Shown one piece after another: positions 42,776 to 51,496 of a stretch of 64,000 nucleotides of DNA (position 1 is the first letter of the stretch; the number at the start of each line of letters is the position of its first letter). The stretch is from Natranaeroarchaeum sulfidigenes (GTDB taxonomy: Archaea > Halobacteriota > Halobacteria > Halobacteriales > Natronoarchaeaceae), in the NCBI RefSeq assembly GCF_017094485.1, contig NZ_CP064786.1, forward strand, positions 2,046,001-2,110,000. The letters are read 5' to 3'. A program made the translations under genes and the position numbers. A model generated the notes under the pieces. The model did no database searches. It worked only from the letters and a program-made list of their open reading frames with translations, and was not told the DNA's origin.

Positions 42776-44338
42776 GTGAACCCTGGAGATTCGCGCGGCT
42801 TCTTCGGCGGCGATCCCGCCACGAATCCGCTGTACGACGACGAGACAGATGTATCGCTACTGGACACGACACTTCGGGACGGCGAACAGGCACCGGGCAT
42901 CTCGTTGACGCCCGACGAGAAAGCCGACATCGCCCGGGCGCTGGATCGAGCCCGGGTCGACGTGATCGAGGCGGGAAGCGCCTGTACCGGCGAGGGCGAG
43001 CGTCGAACGATCAAACAGGTAACCGACCTCGATCTGGACGCGACGATCACGAGCTTCGCTCGCGGCGTGCAAAACGACATCGACCTCGCGCTCGACTGTG
43101 ATGTCGACGGTGTCACGATCGTGGTGCCGGGAAGCGATCGTCACATCGAGACGAAGGTGAACACGACCCGCGAGGAAGTGATCGCCGACACGGCCGAACT
43201 GGTCGAGTACGCCCGCGATCACGGCCTCTGGACCGAGGTGATCGGAGAGGACGGCAGTCGCGCCGATCTCGAATTCCTCGAAGAGCTCATGGCGACGGCC
43301 TTCGACGCCGGGGCGACCCGCGTCTGCTACGCGGACACCGTGGGTCACGCCGGGCCGGAGAGATCTTACGAGATCGTTTCCACGCTGGCCGAGTACGGCC
43401 CCGTCAGCGCCCACACCCACGACGACCTCGGGATGGGCCTGACGAACGCGCTGGCGAGCGTCGCCGCGGGCGCGGATCTCGTCCACGGCACCGTCAACGG
43501 CCTCGGTGAGCGCGCTGGCAACGTCGCCATCGAAGAGGTCGCGATCGCGCTCGATCACAGCTACGGGATCGAGACGGTTGACACGACGCAGCTGTACAGC
43601 CTCGGACAGGCCGTCGCACAGGCCACGGGCGTCCAGCTCCCGCCGAACAAGGCGGTCACAGGTGAAAACGCCTTCACCCACGAGAGCGGCATCCACACCG
43701 ACGGGACGCTCAAGGACGACCGGATGTACGAGCCCTATCCACCGGAGAAGGTCGGCCGAGAGCGCCGGATCGTGCTCGGCAAACACACCGGTCGCGCCGG
43801 GGCCCGCGCCGCGCTCGAAGAACACGGCGTCGAGGTCGACGACGAGGAACTGACGCGCGTCGTCAAACGCATCAAGGAGATCGGCGACCGCGGCAAGCGC
43901 GTCACGGACGCCGACCTGCTCGCGATCGCGGAAGACGTCAAGGGGACCGACCGGGAACGCCGCGTCGAGGTGCTCGATCTCACTGCAGCGAGTGGGGGCG
44001 GCATCCCAACAGCGAGCGTTCGGCTGCGGGTCGACGACGAGGAACGCGTCGCCTCGGGCACCGGCAGCGGGCCGGTCGATGCCGCAGTGACGGCGGTTCG
44101 CGAGGCGATCGGTCAGGTCGCAAACGTCTCACTGGACTCGTACGAAGTCGATGCGATCACCGGCGGTACCGACGCCGTCGTCACGGTCGAAGTCGAGATG
44201 AGCCGTGGTGATCACTCGGTAACTGTCGCGAAAAGCGATACTGACATCACTTCCGCCTCGGTCAGCGCGATGGTCGATGCGATGGATCGGCTCCTGACTG
44301 TGCCTGGCGAGGAGCCGGAAGTACTGGCCGACGACTGA
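42776..44338 (+). CDS. 2-isopropylmalate / (R)-citramalate synthase family protein
   Basis: A 520-residue enzyme with a GTG start. The catalytic domain carries LLDTTLRDGEQAPG (residues 27-40), HTHDDLGMG near 220 (metal-binding His) and NGLGERAGN near 243. The C-terminal LeuA dimer/regulatory domain (about 385-510) is present, so feedback control by an amino acid is likely. By sequence it could be LeuA or CimA, both condensing acetyl-CoA with an oxoacid. It starts the branched-chain pathway; the other leu genes are not in this window. Note the short ORF upstream. Confidence 0.88.
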   Translation: MNPGDSRGFFGGDPATNPLYDDETDVSLLDTTLRDGEQAPGISLTPDEKADIARALDRARVDVIEAGSACTGEGERRTIKQVTDLDLDATITSFARGVQNDIDLALDCDVDGVTIVVPGSDRHIETKVNTTREEVIADTAELVEYARDHGLWTEVIGEDGSRADLEFLEELMATAFDAGATRVCYADTVGHAGPERSYEIVSTLAEYGPVSAHTHDDLGMGLTNALASVAAGADLVHGTVNGLGERAGNVAIEEVAIALDHSYGIETVDTTQLYSLGQAVAQATGVQLPPNKAVTGENAFTHESGIHTDGTLKDDRMYEPYPPEKVGRERRIVLGKHTGRAGARAALEEHGVEVDDEELTRVVKRIKEIGDRGKRVTDADLLAIAEDVKGTDRERRVEVLDLTAASGGGIPTASVRLRVDDEERVASGTGSGPVDAAVTAVREAIGQVANVSLDSYEVDAITGGTDAVVTVEVEMSRGDHSVTVAKSDTDITSASVSAMVDAMDRLLTVPGEEPEVLADD

Positions 44339-44453
44339 GTACGGGCACCGACCTCCGATTTCTTCGATTGTCAGGGCACTGAAGTCCATCAGATCGGCCG
44401 ATCCTCGACGTAGGGGCCGACTACTATTATCGGGGTAGCCGTCTGTTGAGACG

Positions 44454-45437
44454 ATGGCTGCAACTCTCACCATCAGCATCGAACTCGAACTCGGCTGGGG
44501 AGTTCACGATATCGACGAGTGGGACCACCTCAGCGATCGCGGCCGAGCGGAACGCATGTATCTCCACAGACTGCTCGACCTCTGTGATGAGGTCGACGTA
44601 CCGATCACCTTCGACGTGGTCGGGCACCTGTTCTCTACTTCGTGTAACGGCGAGCACGGCGGCCCAGCGCCGGAGGGCTGGTTCGACGCCGATCCCGGGA
44701 CCGACGTCGCGGCCGATCCGCTGTTTTACGCCCCCGACATGATCGAGGCGATCCGGTCTCGATCTGTCGATCACGAACTCTGTACACACACCTTCTCACA
44801 CCTTCCGGCCGCGAAAGCAACGGACGCAGAGTTCCTCCGTGATCTCGTGCTCGCACAGCACCAGCACGAGGAGCACCTCGGCGAGCGAACGCCCTCACTC
44901 GTCCCGCCGCGTCATTACGTCCCTTCGGCAACCGTGATGCAGGAGGCTGGGATCGAAATCGTCCGTGAGAGCGCCCCCACTGGGACTACCGGTATCCGGC
45001 GAGCGACGGAACTGCTCTTTGCGCCACCGCCGACGATCGAACCGACAATCGAGGACGGCATCGTCAGAACATACTGTTCGACGCCAGCGACGCTGACGGC
45101 TCCGGCGCTCCCGTCCGGCCAGCGATCCACTCATCCGGTGTTTCGACCGCTTCCCGTGCGCCTGCGCCAGCGGCTTCACGCTCGCGCGCTCGATCAGGCG
45201 ACCGGTCGTGCGATTGGCGAGGACGGCCATCTTCATCTGTGGTGTCACCTGTACGACCTCGCCAACGACGCCCAGTTCGAGGTCATCGCCGCCTATCTCC
45301 GCCGACTCGGCGACCTCGTTGACAGGGGCCTACTCGACGTCGCTCCGATGGCGACGCTCAACGAGCGGGTGCGGGACCGACATGGGCTGGTCTCGACGAC
45401 CGCACCAATGGGGAATCCGGGGTCGGAGCAACCCTAG
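44454..45437 (+). CDS. Polysaccharide deacetylase (NodB-like) family protein
   Basis: A 327-residue protein of the CE4/NodB fold. The strand containing motif 1 reads ISIELELGWG, with Glu where a typical deacetylase has Asp-Asp. ELCTHTFSH supplies the HxxxH metal-binding pair (motif 2). Later segments such as HLHLWCHLYDLAND carry the His of motif 4/5. It may act on a surface glycan, with altered metal chemistry. It ends overlapping by 4 bp with the convergent acetyltransferase gene. There is no signal peptide, so it acts inside the cell or on a precursor. Confidence 0.75.
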   Translation: MAATLTISIELELGWGVHDIDEWDHLSDRGRAERMYLHRLLDLCDEVDVPITFDVVGHLFSTSCNGEHGGPAPEGWFDADPGTDVAADPLFYAPDMIEAIRSRSVDHELCTHTFSHLPAAKATDAEFLRDLVLAQHQHEEHLGERTPSLVPPRHYVPSATVMQEAGIEIVRESAPTGTTGIRRATELLFAPPPTIEPTIEDGIVRTYCSTPATLTAPALPSGQRSTHPVFRPLPVRLRQRLHARALDQATGRAIGEDGHLHLWCHLYDLANDAQFEVIAAYLRRLGDLVDRGLLDVAPMATLNERVRDRHGLVSTTAPMGNPGSEQP

Positions 45438-46519
45438 CTCGTATCCCGTTCCGCGAACGTGATCGACCAGTTAGAACGTGTTCGTGCGGGTTGGAGTCCG
45501 GGTGGCCAGACATCACCGTCACGCGTAGCGGGGCGAGCGACGAGCGTCGTCGGTGAACTGACCACGGACAGCGGGAGCCGCGTGTCCGATAGAAATCCGA
45601 ATCTGGTACAGACGTTCCACGGAAGCGTCGACGGCGCGAGGATCGCATTGGCATCTTGATTGTCGTCGATTATCGCAGCGAGCAGGGCCGCTGTTGCATC
45701 GTTTGTCGGTGTGAGCGGAATTACGTCGGTGATCCGTATATGTCCCGCCTCCCTGACGTTCTGTCCGACGATCGCCCCGGCGATCGGTTCGCCGCGCTCG
45801 TGGACGAGGTAGTACCTGTACGTCCAGTCCGGATTCTCGAACCGCCATCGAAAGAACGGGTCGTCCCTGAGTACGTGTACACCTGACGGAGTGGCGCTTC
45901 GGTACAGTGTCAATAACTCGTCGAGAGGGGAACTCTCGTGCTTCGAGACTGTCATGGCCCTCGGCGTCTGTGCCAGTCTATCGAGAATGCCCAGGTAGCC
46001 TCGCTGTACGACGTTTGCGACCGACCCCGCGATATTCTGAGTCGTCGATCCCCCTGATAGCTCGTCCGAGGGTTGGTGGAGGCGATACCGTGTCCTGACC
46101 TGTCCGATCGGTTCCCACCCTACCTTCTCGTAGCCAGCCCGCGAGTGCTCGTTGGGGAAGTTGAAAAACAGCGCAGCCTCGTGGTCGGCGTATCGTTCAA
46201 TAGCACGTTCGGTCATTCGAGTGAACACCCCCTGTCGGCGGTGATCCGGATGGACCATCGTATCGCAGGGCTGTAACGCGAGCTCACGGCGTCCCCCGAT
46301 AGCCAGGGGAAGCGCAAGGAAGGGCCGAGCACCAATAATCCGCCCCGAGTCGTCGGTCGCAACTAGCATCGGAACGTGATCGACGTACGGGTTCTGTCGG
46401 TATTTCCAGTCAAACCACTCCTCGTCACGGTCGTCATCGAAGACAGTTTCGTACAGGTCAAGGAAGGGAACCAGATCCCGTGACTCGTACCGCCGAATCG
46501 CGTGGGCTGTGCTCTGCAC
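45434..46519 (-). CDS. GNAT-family N-acetyltransferase
   Basis: A 361-residue protein. Residues 1-160 form an acetyltransferase domain: IRRYESRDLVPFLDLYETVF at the start and DTMVHPDHRRQGVFTRMTERAIERYADH as the acetyl-CoA binding motif (R/Q-x-x-G-x-G/A variant RRQGVF). The second half resembles the second GNAT/FemAB-type domain (RWRFENPDWTYRYYLVHERGEPIAGAIVG), so it may be a tandem GNAT. Its neighbour is a deacetylase-like gene, suggesting a role in glycan or cell-surface modification, by inference. Target unknown. Confidence 0.82.
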   Translation of the reverse strand: MQSTAHAIRRYESRDLVPFLDLYETVFDDDRDEEWFDWKYRQNPYVDHVPMLVATDDSGRIIGARPFLALPLAIGGRRELALQPCDTMVHPDHRRQGVFTRMTERAIERYADHEAALFFNFPNEHSRAGYEKVGWEPIGQVRTRYRLHQPSDELSGGSTTQNIAGSVANVVQRGYLGILDRLAQTPRAMTVSKHESSPLDELLTLYRSATPSGVHVLRDDPFFRWRFENPDWTYRYYLVHERGEPIAGAIVGQNVREAGHIRITDVIPLTPTNDATAALLAAIIDDNQDANAILAPSTLPWNVCTRFGFLSDTRLPLSVVSSPTTLVARPATRDGDVWPPGLQPARTRSNWSITFAERDTS

Positions 46520-46639
46520 TATACTGTACTACGACGATCCGTAATGAAAGCGTTCGTGCGGATTGCTCCGCCATGACTGGCCGGGTCAGGCCACCAGTTC
46601 TATATTCACGCAGCCGTTGTTGTTTGAGTACATATCGGT

Positions 46640-47593
46640 ATGTCACCCTATAGTCCTCTCTGGGACGACTCGATGAATGAGATTGCACGGGAGGCCGTCG
46701 AGCCAACAGCGTCTGCGTTCGACCTGATCACGCATCTCGGCGACGGTGCGTTGCTTGTCGTCCTCGGCGTTCTCATCTACTGGTTTGGCGCGCCGGACAA
46801 TCGCCGGGATCGGGCGTTCGTGATCGCGGTCGGTATCGCCGCGCTCGCGCTGTCGGCCGGACTCAAGGGAATCTTCCAGATCCCTCGGCCCGAGTTGGCG
46901 TTCTCGCCCGAAGCCTACCCGGGCTACACCTTCCCGAGCGCCCACGCAATGGGTGCAGCAGCGTTTTACGGTGCACTCGCAGTGACGATGGAGTGGGGTC
47001 GCCGCCGCGTCCGGTACGTCTTGGCGGGCATCCTCATCGGCCTTATCGCCCTCTCGCGAGTCGTCATTGGCGTCCACTACGTCGGTGACGTCGCCGTCGG
47101 CGTCGCACTCGGTCTCGCGCTCGTTGCTGTCGGCGTCTGGTTGGCACAGGAGGGCGTGTTCGACCCCGGGCCCACGTTCGTGCTTGCAACCGGCATTGCG
47201 GTTGGAGCGCTGTTGCTCGGCTCGCGACAGTTCGTCTCGCTCACGCTCGGTGCGTCCTTTGGCGGCACCATCGGCTGGTACTACGTGCGTGACAGACCGA
47301 CCACTGATACGGGTGCGGCAGTGCTAACAGTGGGGGCCCTCGCCCTCATCGGCATCCTGTTCCTGCGCTTACTGCCCGAGCTGCTTGGCCTCTCCGCTCC
47401 GAATGTGGCGTTCAGTCCGCTCGTCGTCGGTCTCGAAATCGTCGGATACAGCCTGTTGACCGCGATGACGATTGCGCTTCCCGCGTTCGCTATTCGGATC
47501 GAGGATCACCCGACAGTACAGCGACTACAGCGGGTGCTTCCCTTCCGGGGACGCCGGTTCGAGGCGGAGGACACCCCACTCGGTGACGATTGA
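46640..47593 (+). CDS. PAP2-type membrane phosphatase
   Basis: A 317-residue membrane protein. The three motifs of the PAP2 superfamily are visible: KGIFQIPRP (about residue 75), PSAHAM (about 95) and SRVVIGVHYVGD (about 137). It has at least seven hydrophobic segments. It likely dephosphorylates a lipid diphosphate such as an undecaprenyl/dolichyl-type carrier. The C-terminal half (residues 165-285) adds further membrane helices beyond the PAP2 core. A second Met at codon 12 could be the start. Confidence 0.9.
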   Translation: MSPYSPLWDDSMNEIAREAVEPTASAFDLITHLGDGALLVVLGVLIYWFGAPDNRRDRAFVIAVGIAALALSAGLKGIFQIPRPELAFSPEAYPGYTFPSAHAMGAAAFYGALAVTMEWGRRRVRYVLAGILIGLIALSRVVIGVHYVGDVAVGVALGLALVAVGVWLAQEGVFDPGPTFVLATGIAVGALLLGSRQFVSLTLGASFGGTIGWYYVRDRPTTDTGAAVLTVGALALIGILFLRLLPELLGLSAPNVAFSPLVVGLEIVGYSLLTAMTIALPAFAIRIEDHPTVQRLQRVLPFRGRRFEAEDTPLGDD

Positions 47594-47602
47594 GATACTC
47601 AT

Positions 47603-47965
47603 CTACGAGAGATCGGCTTCTGCCGGTTCGTACACCTGAACCCAGCCATCGCTTCGTATCTTTATCATATATCCGTCATACTGAAATTCGACGGTGCCGA
47701 CACCCTGACGCGAATCATCGGTCACGTCCGGGCCAAAGAACGCCGCTTCGATCGCTGGTACGTCCACGAAGTCGTACAGCGGAGGCGATTTAATTTCGAC
47801 TGGCGGGCGGTCTTCGGCTTCCGCGAGCGCGTAGATAATTACGGTAGTGAGTTCTTTGTTTCCATCGGGCCTGTAGTTGTGCTGTGATACCTGTGACCAG
47901 TGAGTGGCTCCCTCAGTGGCTGGGTCGTCGTCGCTCATCGTCCCGCCGCTAATTTCTTTGGTCAT
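47603..47965 (-). CDS. HalOD1 output-domain protein
   Basis: A 120-residue protein. TTVIIYALAEAEDRPPVEIKSPPLYDFVDVPAIEAAF and VEFQYDGYMIKIRSDGWVQVYE match the HalOD1 domain, a haloarchaeal output module found in sensor/response proteins. The start could be the Met at 47965, which overlaps the upstream gene's end by 17 bp, or the Met at 47938 (MSDDDPATEG). It lies downstream of a DUF7344-type regulator, so the two probably act together in a signal cascade. Confidence 0.8.
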   Translation of the reverse strand: MTKEISGGTMSDDDPATEGATHWSQVSQHNYRPDGNKELTTVIIYALAEAEDRPPVEIKSPPLYDFVDVPAIEAAFFGPDVTDDSRQGVGTVEFQYDGYMIKIRSDGWVQVYEPAEADLS

Positions 47966-48398
47966 GCATTTCACTCCGTGCGTGCGCTTCCTGATTTGCG
48001 TCGAGGCTGGCACCGATCCCTTCGAGCGCGGTCAGGACCTGCTCGGCGTGCTCAGCGGGTCTGATCGTTTCCCTGGCATCGTCGAACGCAACTACGCCCT
48101 CGTCAACCAGCTTCGGGATGTGTGCGTGGTACAGCGACACGCTCACCGCCTCACGCTTGCGGTCGCTTACCTCGTTTTCGGGGATGTCGTTCTCCCACGC
48201 CGCGATCTTCGTCGCCAGCTCAGTCAGTGACCATTCGGTATCTTCGAGCAGCGTGTAGCAGAGATACCGACGTCGGGGATGGCCCAGTGCCTCGTACGCG
48301 GGGTCGATTTCTAGGACGTCAGACGGCAGTGATCGGCCATCAGGCGATGTGGACGTATCGAACCGCGTCTTCTCGTTCGGATCTGGTTCACCAGCCAT
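47949..48398 (-). CDS. DUF7344-type winged-helix regulator
   Basis: A 149-residue protein. The segment PAYEALGHPRRRYLCYTLLEDTEWSLTELATKIAAWEN is the winged-helix core of the haloarchaeal DUF7344 family. The REAVSVSLYHAHIPKLVDEGVVAFDD continuation is typical. A disordered 35-residue N terminus precedes it. It likely binds DNA. The start MAGEPDPNEK is preferred over an upstream Met. It overlaps the HalOD1 gene by 17 bp if the longer start of that gene is used. Confidence 0.8.
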   Translation of the reverse strand: MAGEPDPNEKTRFDTSTSPDGRSLPSDVLEIDPAYEALGHPRRRYLCYTLLEDTEWSLTELATKIAAWENDIPENEVSDRKREAVSVSLYHAHIPKLVDEGVVAFDDARETIRPAEHAEQVLTALEGIGASLDANQEAHARSEMHDQRN

Positions 48399-48570
48399 GC
48401 GCAAATGAGGTGACACATAGATAAAACATTTTTCCTAAAGCTGGGCTAGAGCGCCTATAATGTCATTTACGGGCGTTTGCTTGCCAGCAAGTTACGTATC
48501 AGCAGCTATTGAGTTCACGTTCACGAGTGCGAGCGACACGAAGGTCTCTCGCCGTCTTGCTTCGTGAAAA
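48399..48570. other. Intergenic region downstream of the tRNA-Ser tail unit
   Basis: 172 bp with no ORF. It contains a second, weaker hairpin (TTCACGA...TCGTGAA on the minus strand, around 48525-48570, with inner GCGAGAGAC paired to GTCGCTCGC with one mismatch). This resembles hairpin 1 of a further decayed unit, though no third tRNA tail is visible. Confidence 0.35.
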
Positions 48571-48716
48571 CGCCGAGGAGGAGATTTGAACAACGCGAAG
48601 ACGGTCGCTTCCGTCGGTCGTGCTGCGTCTTCTCTCGTTCAAACTCCACAGTGACGTTCTATCGACACGGGGTGAGAGACACAGAGGTCTCTCACCAGAC
48701 GTTGCGTCGATAGAAG
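48571..48716 (-). mobile_element. tRNA-tailed unit after tRNA-Ser (146 bp), candidate mini integrative element
   Basis: The 21 bp at 48717-48737 (tRNA positions G53 to G73) recur exactly at 48571-48591, 146 bp away. Read on the minus strand the unit holds: hairpin 1 with outer stem TTCTATCGAC/GTCGATAGAA (48706-48715 with 48657-48666) and inner stem GGTGAGAGAC/GTCTCTCACC (48687-48696 with 48671-48680); then GGAGTTTGAAC (48637-48647), which can pair with GTTCAAAT-CTCC of the tail copy; a GAAGACG/CGTCTTC hairpin; then TT plus the tail and TTTTCA. The order of parts matches the tRNA-Met units. Confidence 0.6.
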
Positions 48717-48801
48717 CGCCGAGGAGGAGATTTGAACTCCTGTGTCCGGATGGACAGTTGCTCTCGAAGCAACCGCCTTGGCCAGGCTAGGCTACCTCGG
48801 C
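48717..48801 (-). tRNA. tRNA-Ser (CGA)
   Basis: Read on the minus strand: acceptor GCCGAGG pairs with CCTCGGC, discriminator G. The anticodon stem is GTTGC/GCAAC around the loop TTCGAGA with anticodon CGA. A long variable arm (CTGTCCATCCGGACAC region) marks a class-II tRNA. The T arm is AGGAG-TTCAAAT-CTCCT. Length 85 nt, no intron. The minus-strand TATA-like GATAAACT (48826-48833) is about 28 bp upstream. The 3' end is duplicated 146 bp downstream. Confidence 0.93.
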
Positions 48802-48825
48802 TCATCCGTTCATTCCCGGCGGGAC

Positions 48826-48833
48826 AGTTTATC
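48826..48833 (-). promoter_or_regulatory. TATA-like element of tRNA-Ser
   Basis: GATAAACT on the minus strand lies about 28 bp upstream of the tRNA 5' end. Confidence 0.4.
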
Positions 48834-48897
48834 GGTTTCGGTTCGGGCGTCGAATGGCATCGGTACACATATGTGGGACGACTGTCCCTACCAAACC

Positions 48898-49848
48898 ATG
48901 GACGTAGCTGAAGCGAGCGAGGAGTGTGAAGCCGTCCTCGACTCCATCTCCGAGGCCGTTATCGCTGATCGTGAATTTCTCGAAACCGTACTGCTGGGCG
49001 TCGTTTCCCGCGGACACGTGCTGTTAGAAGACGTTCCGGGGACCGGAAAGACGCTTACTGCGAACAGTTTCGCGTCCGCCCTCGACCTATCGTTTTCCCG
49101 TGTACAGTTCACCCCCGATCTTCTGCCGACCGACGTGACCGGGACACACATTTTCAACGAGCAGGATGGAAGCTTCGAGTTCAGCAAGGGGCCGATCTTC
49201 GCCAACGTGGTGCTGGCTGACGAGATCAACCGTGCGCCGCCGAAAACGCAGGCCGCGCTGCTCGAAGCGATGGGCGAGGGGCAGGTCACCGTCGACGGTG
49301 ACACTCACGAACTGCCGGACCCATTTTTCGTTATCGCGACACAGAACCCGGTCGATCAGGAGGGGACGTTCCCGCTCCCCGAGGCGCAGGTCGACCGCTT
49401 CCTCGTCAAGAGCTCGATCGGCTATCCCGACGAAGCTGGCGAAGAAGAGCTCTTGCACCGCCGCCTCGGGCGTGTCGAACAGGTTCCGAGTGTCGAACGT
49501 GCGATCTCCGAGGAGGCGGTATCGGAACTCCGAGAGGTGCCCGAAACCGTCAAGGTAACCGATGATGTCGTCTCCTACCTCGTGGAAATCATCGGACGGA
49601 CCCGTGCACTACGGCAAGTCTCGGTCGGCGTTTCGCCACGCGGGACACAGAGTCTGCTCGAGGCCTCACGCGCTCGCGCCGCGATGGTTGGCCGTGACTA
49701 CGTTACGCCCGACGATGTGGCCGAAATCGCGAAACCGGTACTGGCTCACCGCCTCGTCTTGACGCCCGAGGCGAAAGTCGACGGCGTCTCGAAGGGTGCA
49801 CTCATCGATGACGTGCTCGACGCCGTCCCCGTACCGACGGTCGAATAG
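48898..49848 (+). CDS. MoxR-type AAA+ ATPase
   Basis: A 316-residue MoxR-family ATPase. Walker A is EDVPGTGKTL near residue 48, Walker B is VVLADEINRAPPKTQAALLEAMGEGQV near 110, and sensor 1 is FFVIATQNP near 148; the MoxR insertion DQEGTFPLPEAQVDRFLV follows. MoxR proteins act as chaperones, usually next to DUF58/vWA genes, which are absent here. I chose MDVAEASEECEAV; MWDDCPYQT nine codons upstream is an alternative. The gene is divergent from tRNA-Ser. Confidence 0.9.
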   Translation: MDVAEASEECEAVLDSISEAVIADREFLETVLLGVVSRGHVLLEDVPGTGKTLTANSFASALDLSFSRVQFTPDLLPTDVTGTHIFNEQDGSFEFSKGPIFANVVLADEINRAPPKTQAALLEAMGEGQVTVDGDTHELPDPFFVIATQNPVDQEGTFPLPEAQVDRFLVKSSIGYPDEAGEEELLHRRLGRVEQVPSVERAISEEAVSELREVPETVKVTDDVVSYLVEIIGRTRALRQVSVGVSPRGTQSLLEASRARAAMVGRDYVTPDDVAEIAKPVLAHRLVLTPEAKVDGVSKGALIDDVLDAVPVPTVE

Positions 49849-49857
49849 CGCACCGGG

Positions 49858-50424
49858 TTACCACTCGTCACCGATCTGTTTTCGTGCCTGTTCGTACCCC
49901 TCGTTCGTCCGCCACGACCGACCGGTAGCGACGTGTTCGACGCGATAGCGCGCGCCACACACCCCACAGCGTCGCGTGTTCGGTTCGGTTACCGTCACCG
50001 ACGCGCGAAACCGATCTGCCGACCAGTCACAGTCCTCGGCGGTACAGACGAGTCGCAGTCGGGGCTCGCTGAACGGGCTGCAGTGTCGCGGTGCATCGAT
50101 TTCGTCTGCTTTGTCCCGAAACCGCGCGCCGTGACCGGACTCGCCGAACTGCTGGAACTCCCAGGCGTGGACGAGTTCGTGGCGGATCACGGCCGCCATC
50201 TCATCCCAGCCGTGCTCTCGGTAGGCGTCCCACGCGAGCCTGACCGTGACCGCTCCGCTATCGCTATCGTACCGACAGGAACCGGCGCGGCGTCTGGCGC
50301 GATGAGAGACCGTCCACTGGATCGCGTCGAGATCGACGTCGATGGGGATGTCCTGGGCATACGCCCGTGCTCGATCCAGGAAGACGGCTTCGGACCGGTC
50401 AGCCCGGTCTGTCTCCGAGTGCAT
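49858..50424 (-). CDS. SprT-like zinc metalloprotease
   Basis: A 188-residue protein. The catalytic motif is RHELVHAWEFQQF (HExxH) near residue 81, followed by SGHGARFRDKADEI supplying the third ligand. A C-terminal zinc ribbon has CTAEDCDW and CGVCGARY. This is the SprT/Spartan-like arrangement. Spartan proteases degrade DNA-protein crosslinks; an archaeal role of this kind is inferred. It is convergent with the MoxR gene. Confidence 0.85.
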   Translation of the reverse strand: MHSETDRADRSEAVFLDRARAYAQDIPIDVDLDAIQWTVSHRARRRAGSCRYDSDSGAVTVRLAWDAYREHGWDEMAAVIRHELVHAWEFQQFGESGHGARFRDKADEIDAPRHCSPFSEPRLRLVCTAEDCDWSADRFRASVTVTEPNTRRCGVCGARYRVEHVATGRSWRTNEGYEQARKQIGDEW

Positions 50425-50511
50425 ATGAGTTTGAGCTACGGTTGGTGTTCACCGTGTATAGTTTCAGGGGACGAAACGCGGTGCCAGTGCACCGGAATCC
50501 GGGTCGGTCCC

Positions 50512-51402
50512 TCAGACGTCGAACGACGGAGCTGAAATATCCTCGTCTTCGGCAGTCTTCCAGGACTGTTCTGGTTCCCAGCCCAGCGTCGCCGTCGCCT
50601 TCGCGTTCGTATACGCGGGCTCGTCGTCCTCCAGCCAGCACTCTTCAGGAAGCGAGTCGTATCCCGCCTCGATCGCATCGGCCGTATCGACCCCGAGGAA
50701 GTTATCGGGACCAAATACGTTGTACACCTCGTGTCCTGCTGGTGCCTCGTCGATCGCCGCCTCGACAAAGGAAACGACGTCCCGGATGTCGACATAGGAC
50801 CAGAGGTTACCGAATCTGCCCGCACTCTCGAAGTCGAACGACTTCCTGATCGGCGTGATCTGATAGCGACCCGGATACTGGATCCATGTCGGGCGCATCG
50901 TCGTGACCGACACGTCGAACGCGTTCGCAATTCGCTTTGCAGCGGCTTCGCCAGCGAGCTTCGAGGTCTCGTAGCCGTTCCAGGGGGCGACGGGATGCTC
51001 CTCGTCTACGGGGAGATACTCCGGTAGTTTCGGTTCCGGCCAGTGAGTTCCATAGACGGTCTCGCTCGACGCCCAGACGATATCCGCCCCGGCACGCCCG
51101 GCCGCTTCCAGTACGTGGAACGTACTTACGGCGTTGTTCTCGTAAACCTCGCCGCCTGCGTGGTTCTCCTGATGAGGAATATTTCCAAAGTGGACGACAG
51201 TCGAGGGATCGGCGTCGAGTATCATCTCCCAGACGGGCCCCTGCTGGGTTAGATCCACCTTCTGAAAACTCACGTCTTCGATCCCCGTGGTCGTCGGAAG
51301 TCGCTGATCAAGCGCGAGGACCTCGTAGTCGGCTCTGAGTCGATCGACGATCCATTTCCCTGCCCCTCCGAGTGCGCCCGTAACAACGATGGTCTCCGTC
51401 AT
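50512..51402 (-). CDS. NAD-dependent epimerase/dehydratase (extended SDR)
   Basis: A 296-residue SDR. The nucleotide motif is VTGALGGAGKWIV (GxxGxxG), and the catalytic YETSK lies near residue 143, following ASSETVYGTHWPEP. The substrate is unknown; an NDP-sugar or small sugar acid dehydrogenase/uronate-type role is possible. It is divergent from an aldo/keto reductase over 94 bp, with TATA-like GATTATACA on the minus strand. Both may serve one carbonyl or sugar pathway, by inference. Confidence 0.85.
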   Translation of the reverse strand: MTETIVVTGALGGAGKWIVDRLRADYEVLALDQRLPTTTGIEDVSFQKVDLTQQGPVWEMILDADPSTVVHFGNIPHQENHAGGEVYENNAVSTFHVLEAAGRAGADIVWASSETVYGTHWPEPKLPEYLPVDEEHPVAPWNGYETSKLAGEAAAKRIANAFDVSVTTMRPTWIQYPGRYQITPIRKSFDFESAGRFGNLWSYVDIRDVVSFVEAAIDEAPAGHEVYNVFGPDNFLGVDTADAIEAGYDSLPEECWLEDDEPAYTNAKATATLGWEPEQSWKTAEDEDISAPSFDV

Positions 51403-51496
51403 ACCTGACTATTGTACTCTATGTGTATAATCATTCATTTCAATATGGCTCATGCTTTGGTTCTATTCTTTGTACTTCGGTCACGAATGGATATTC

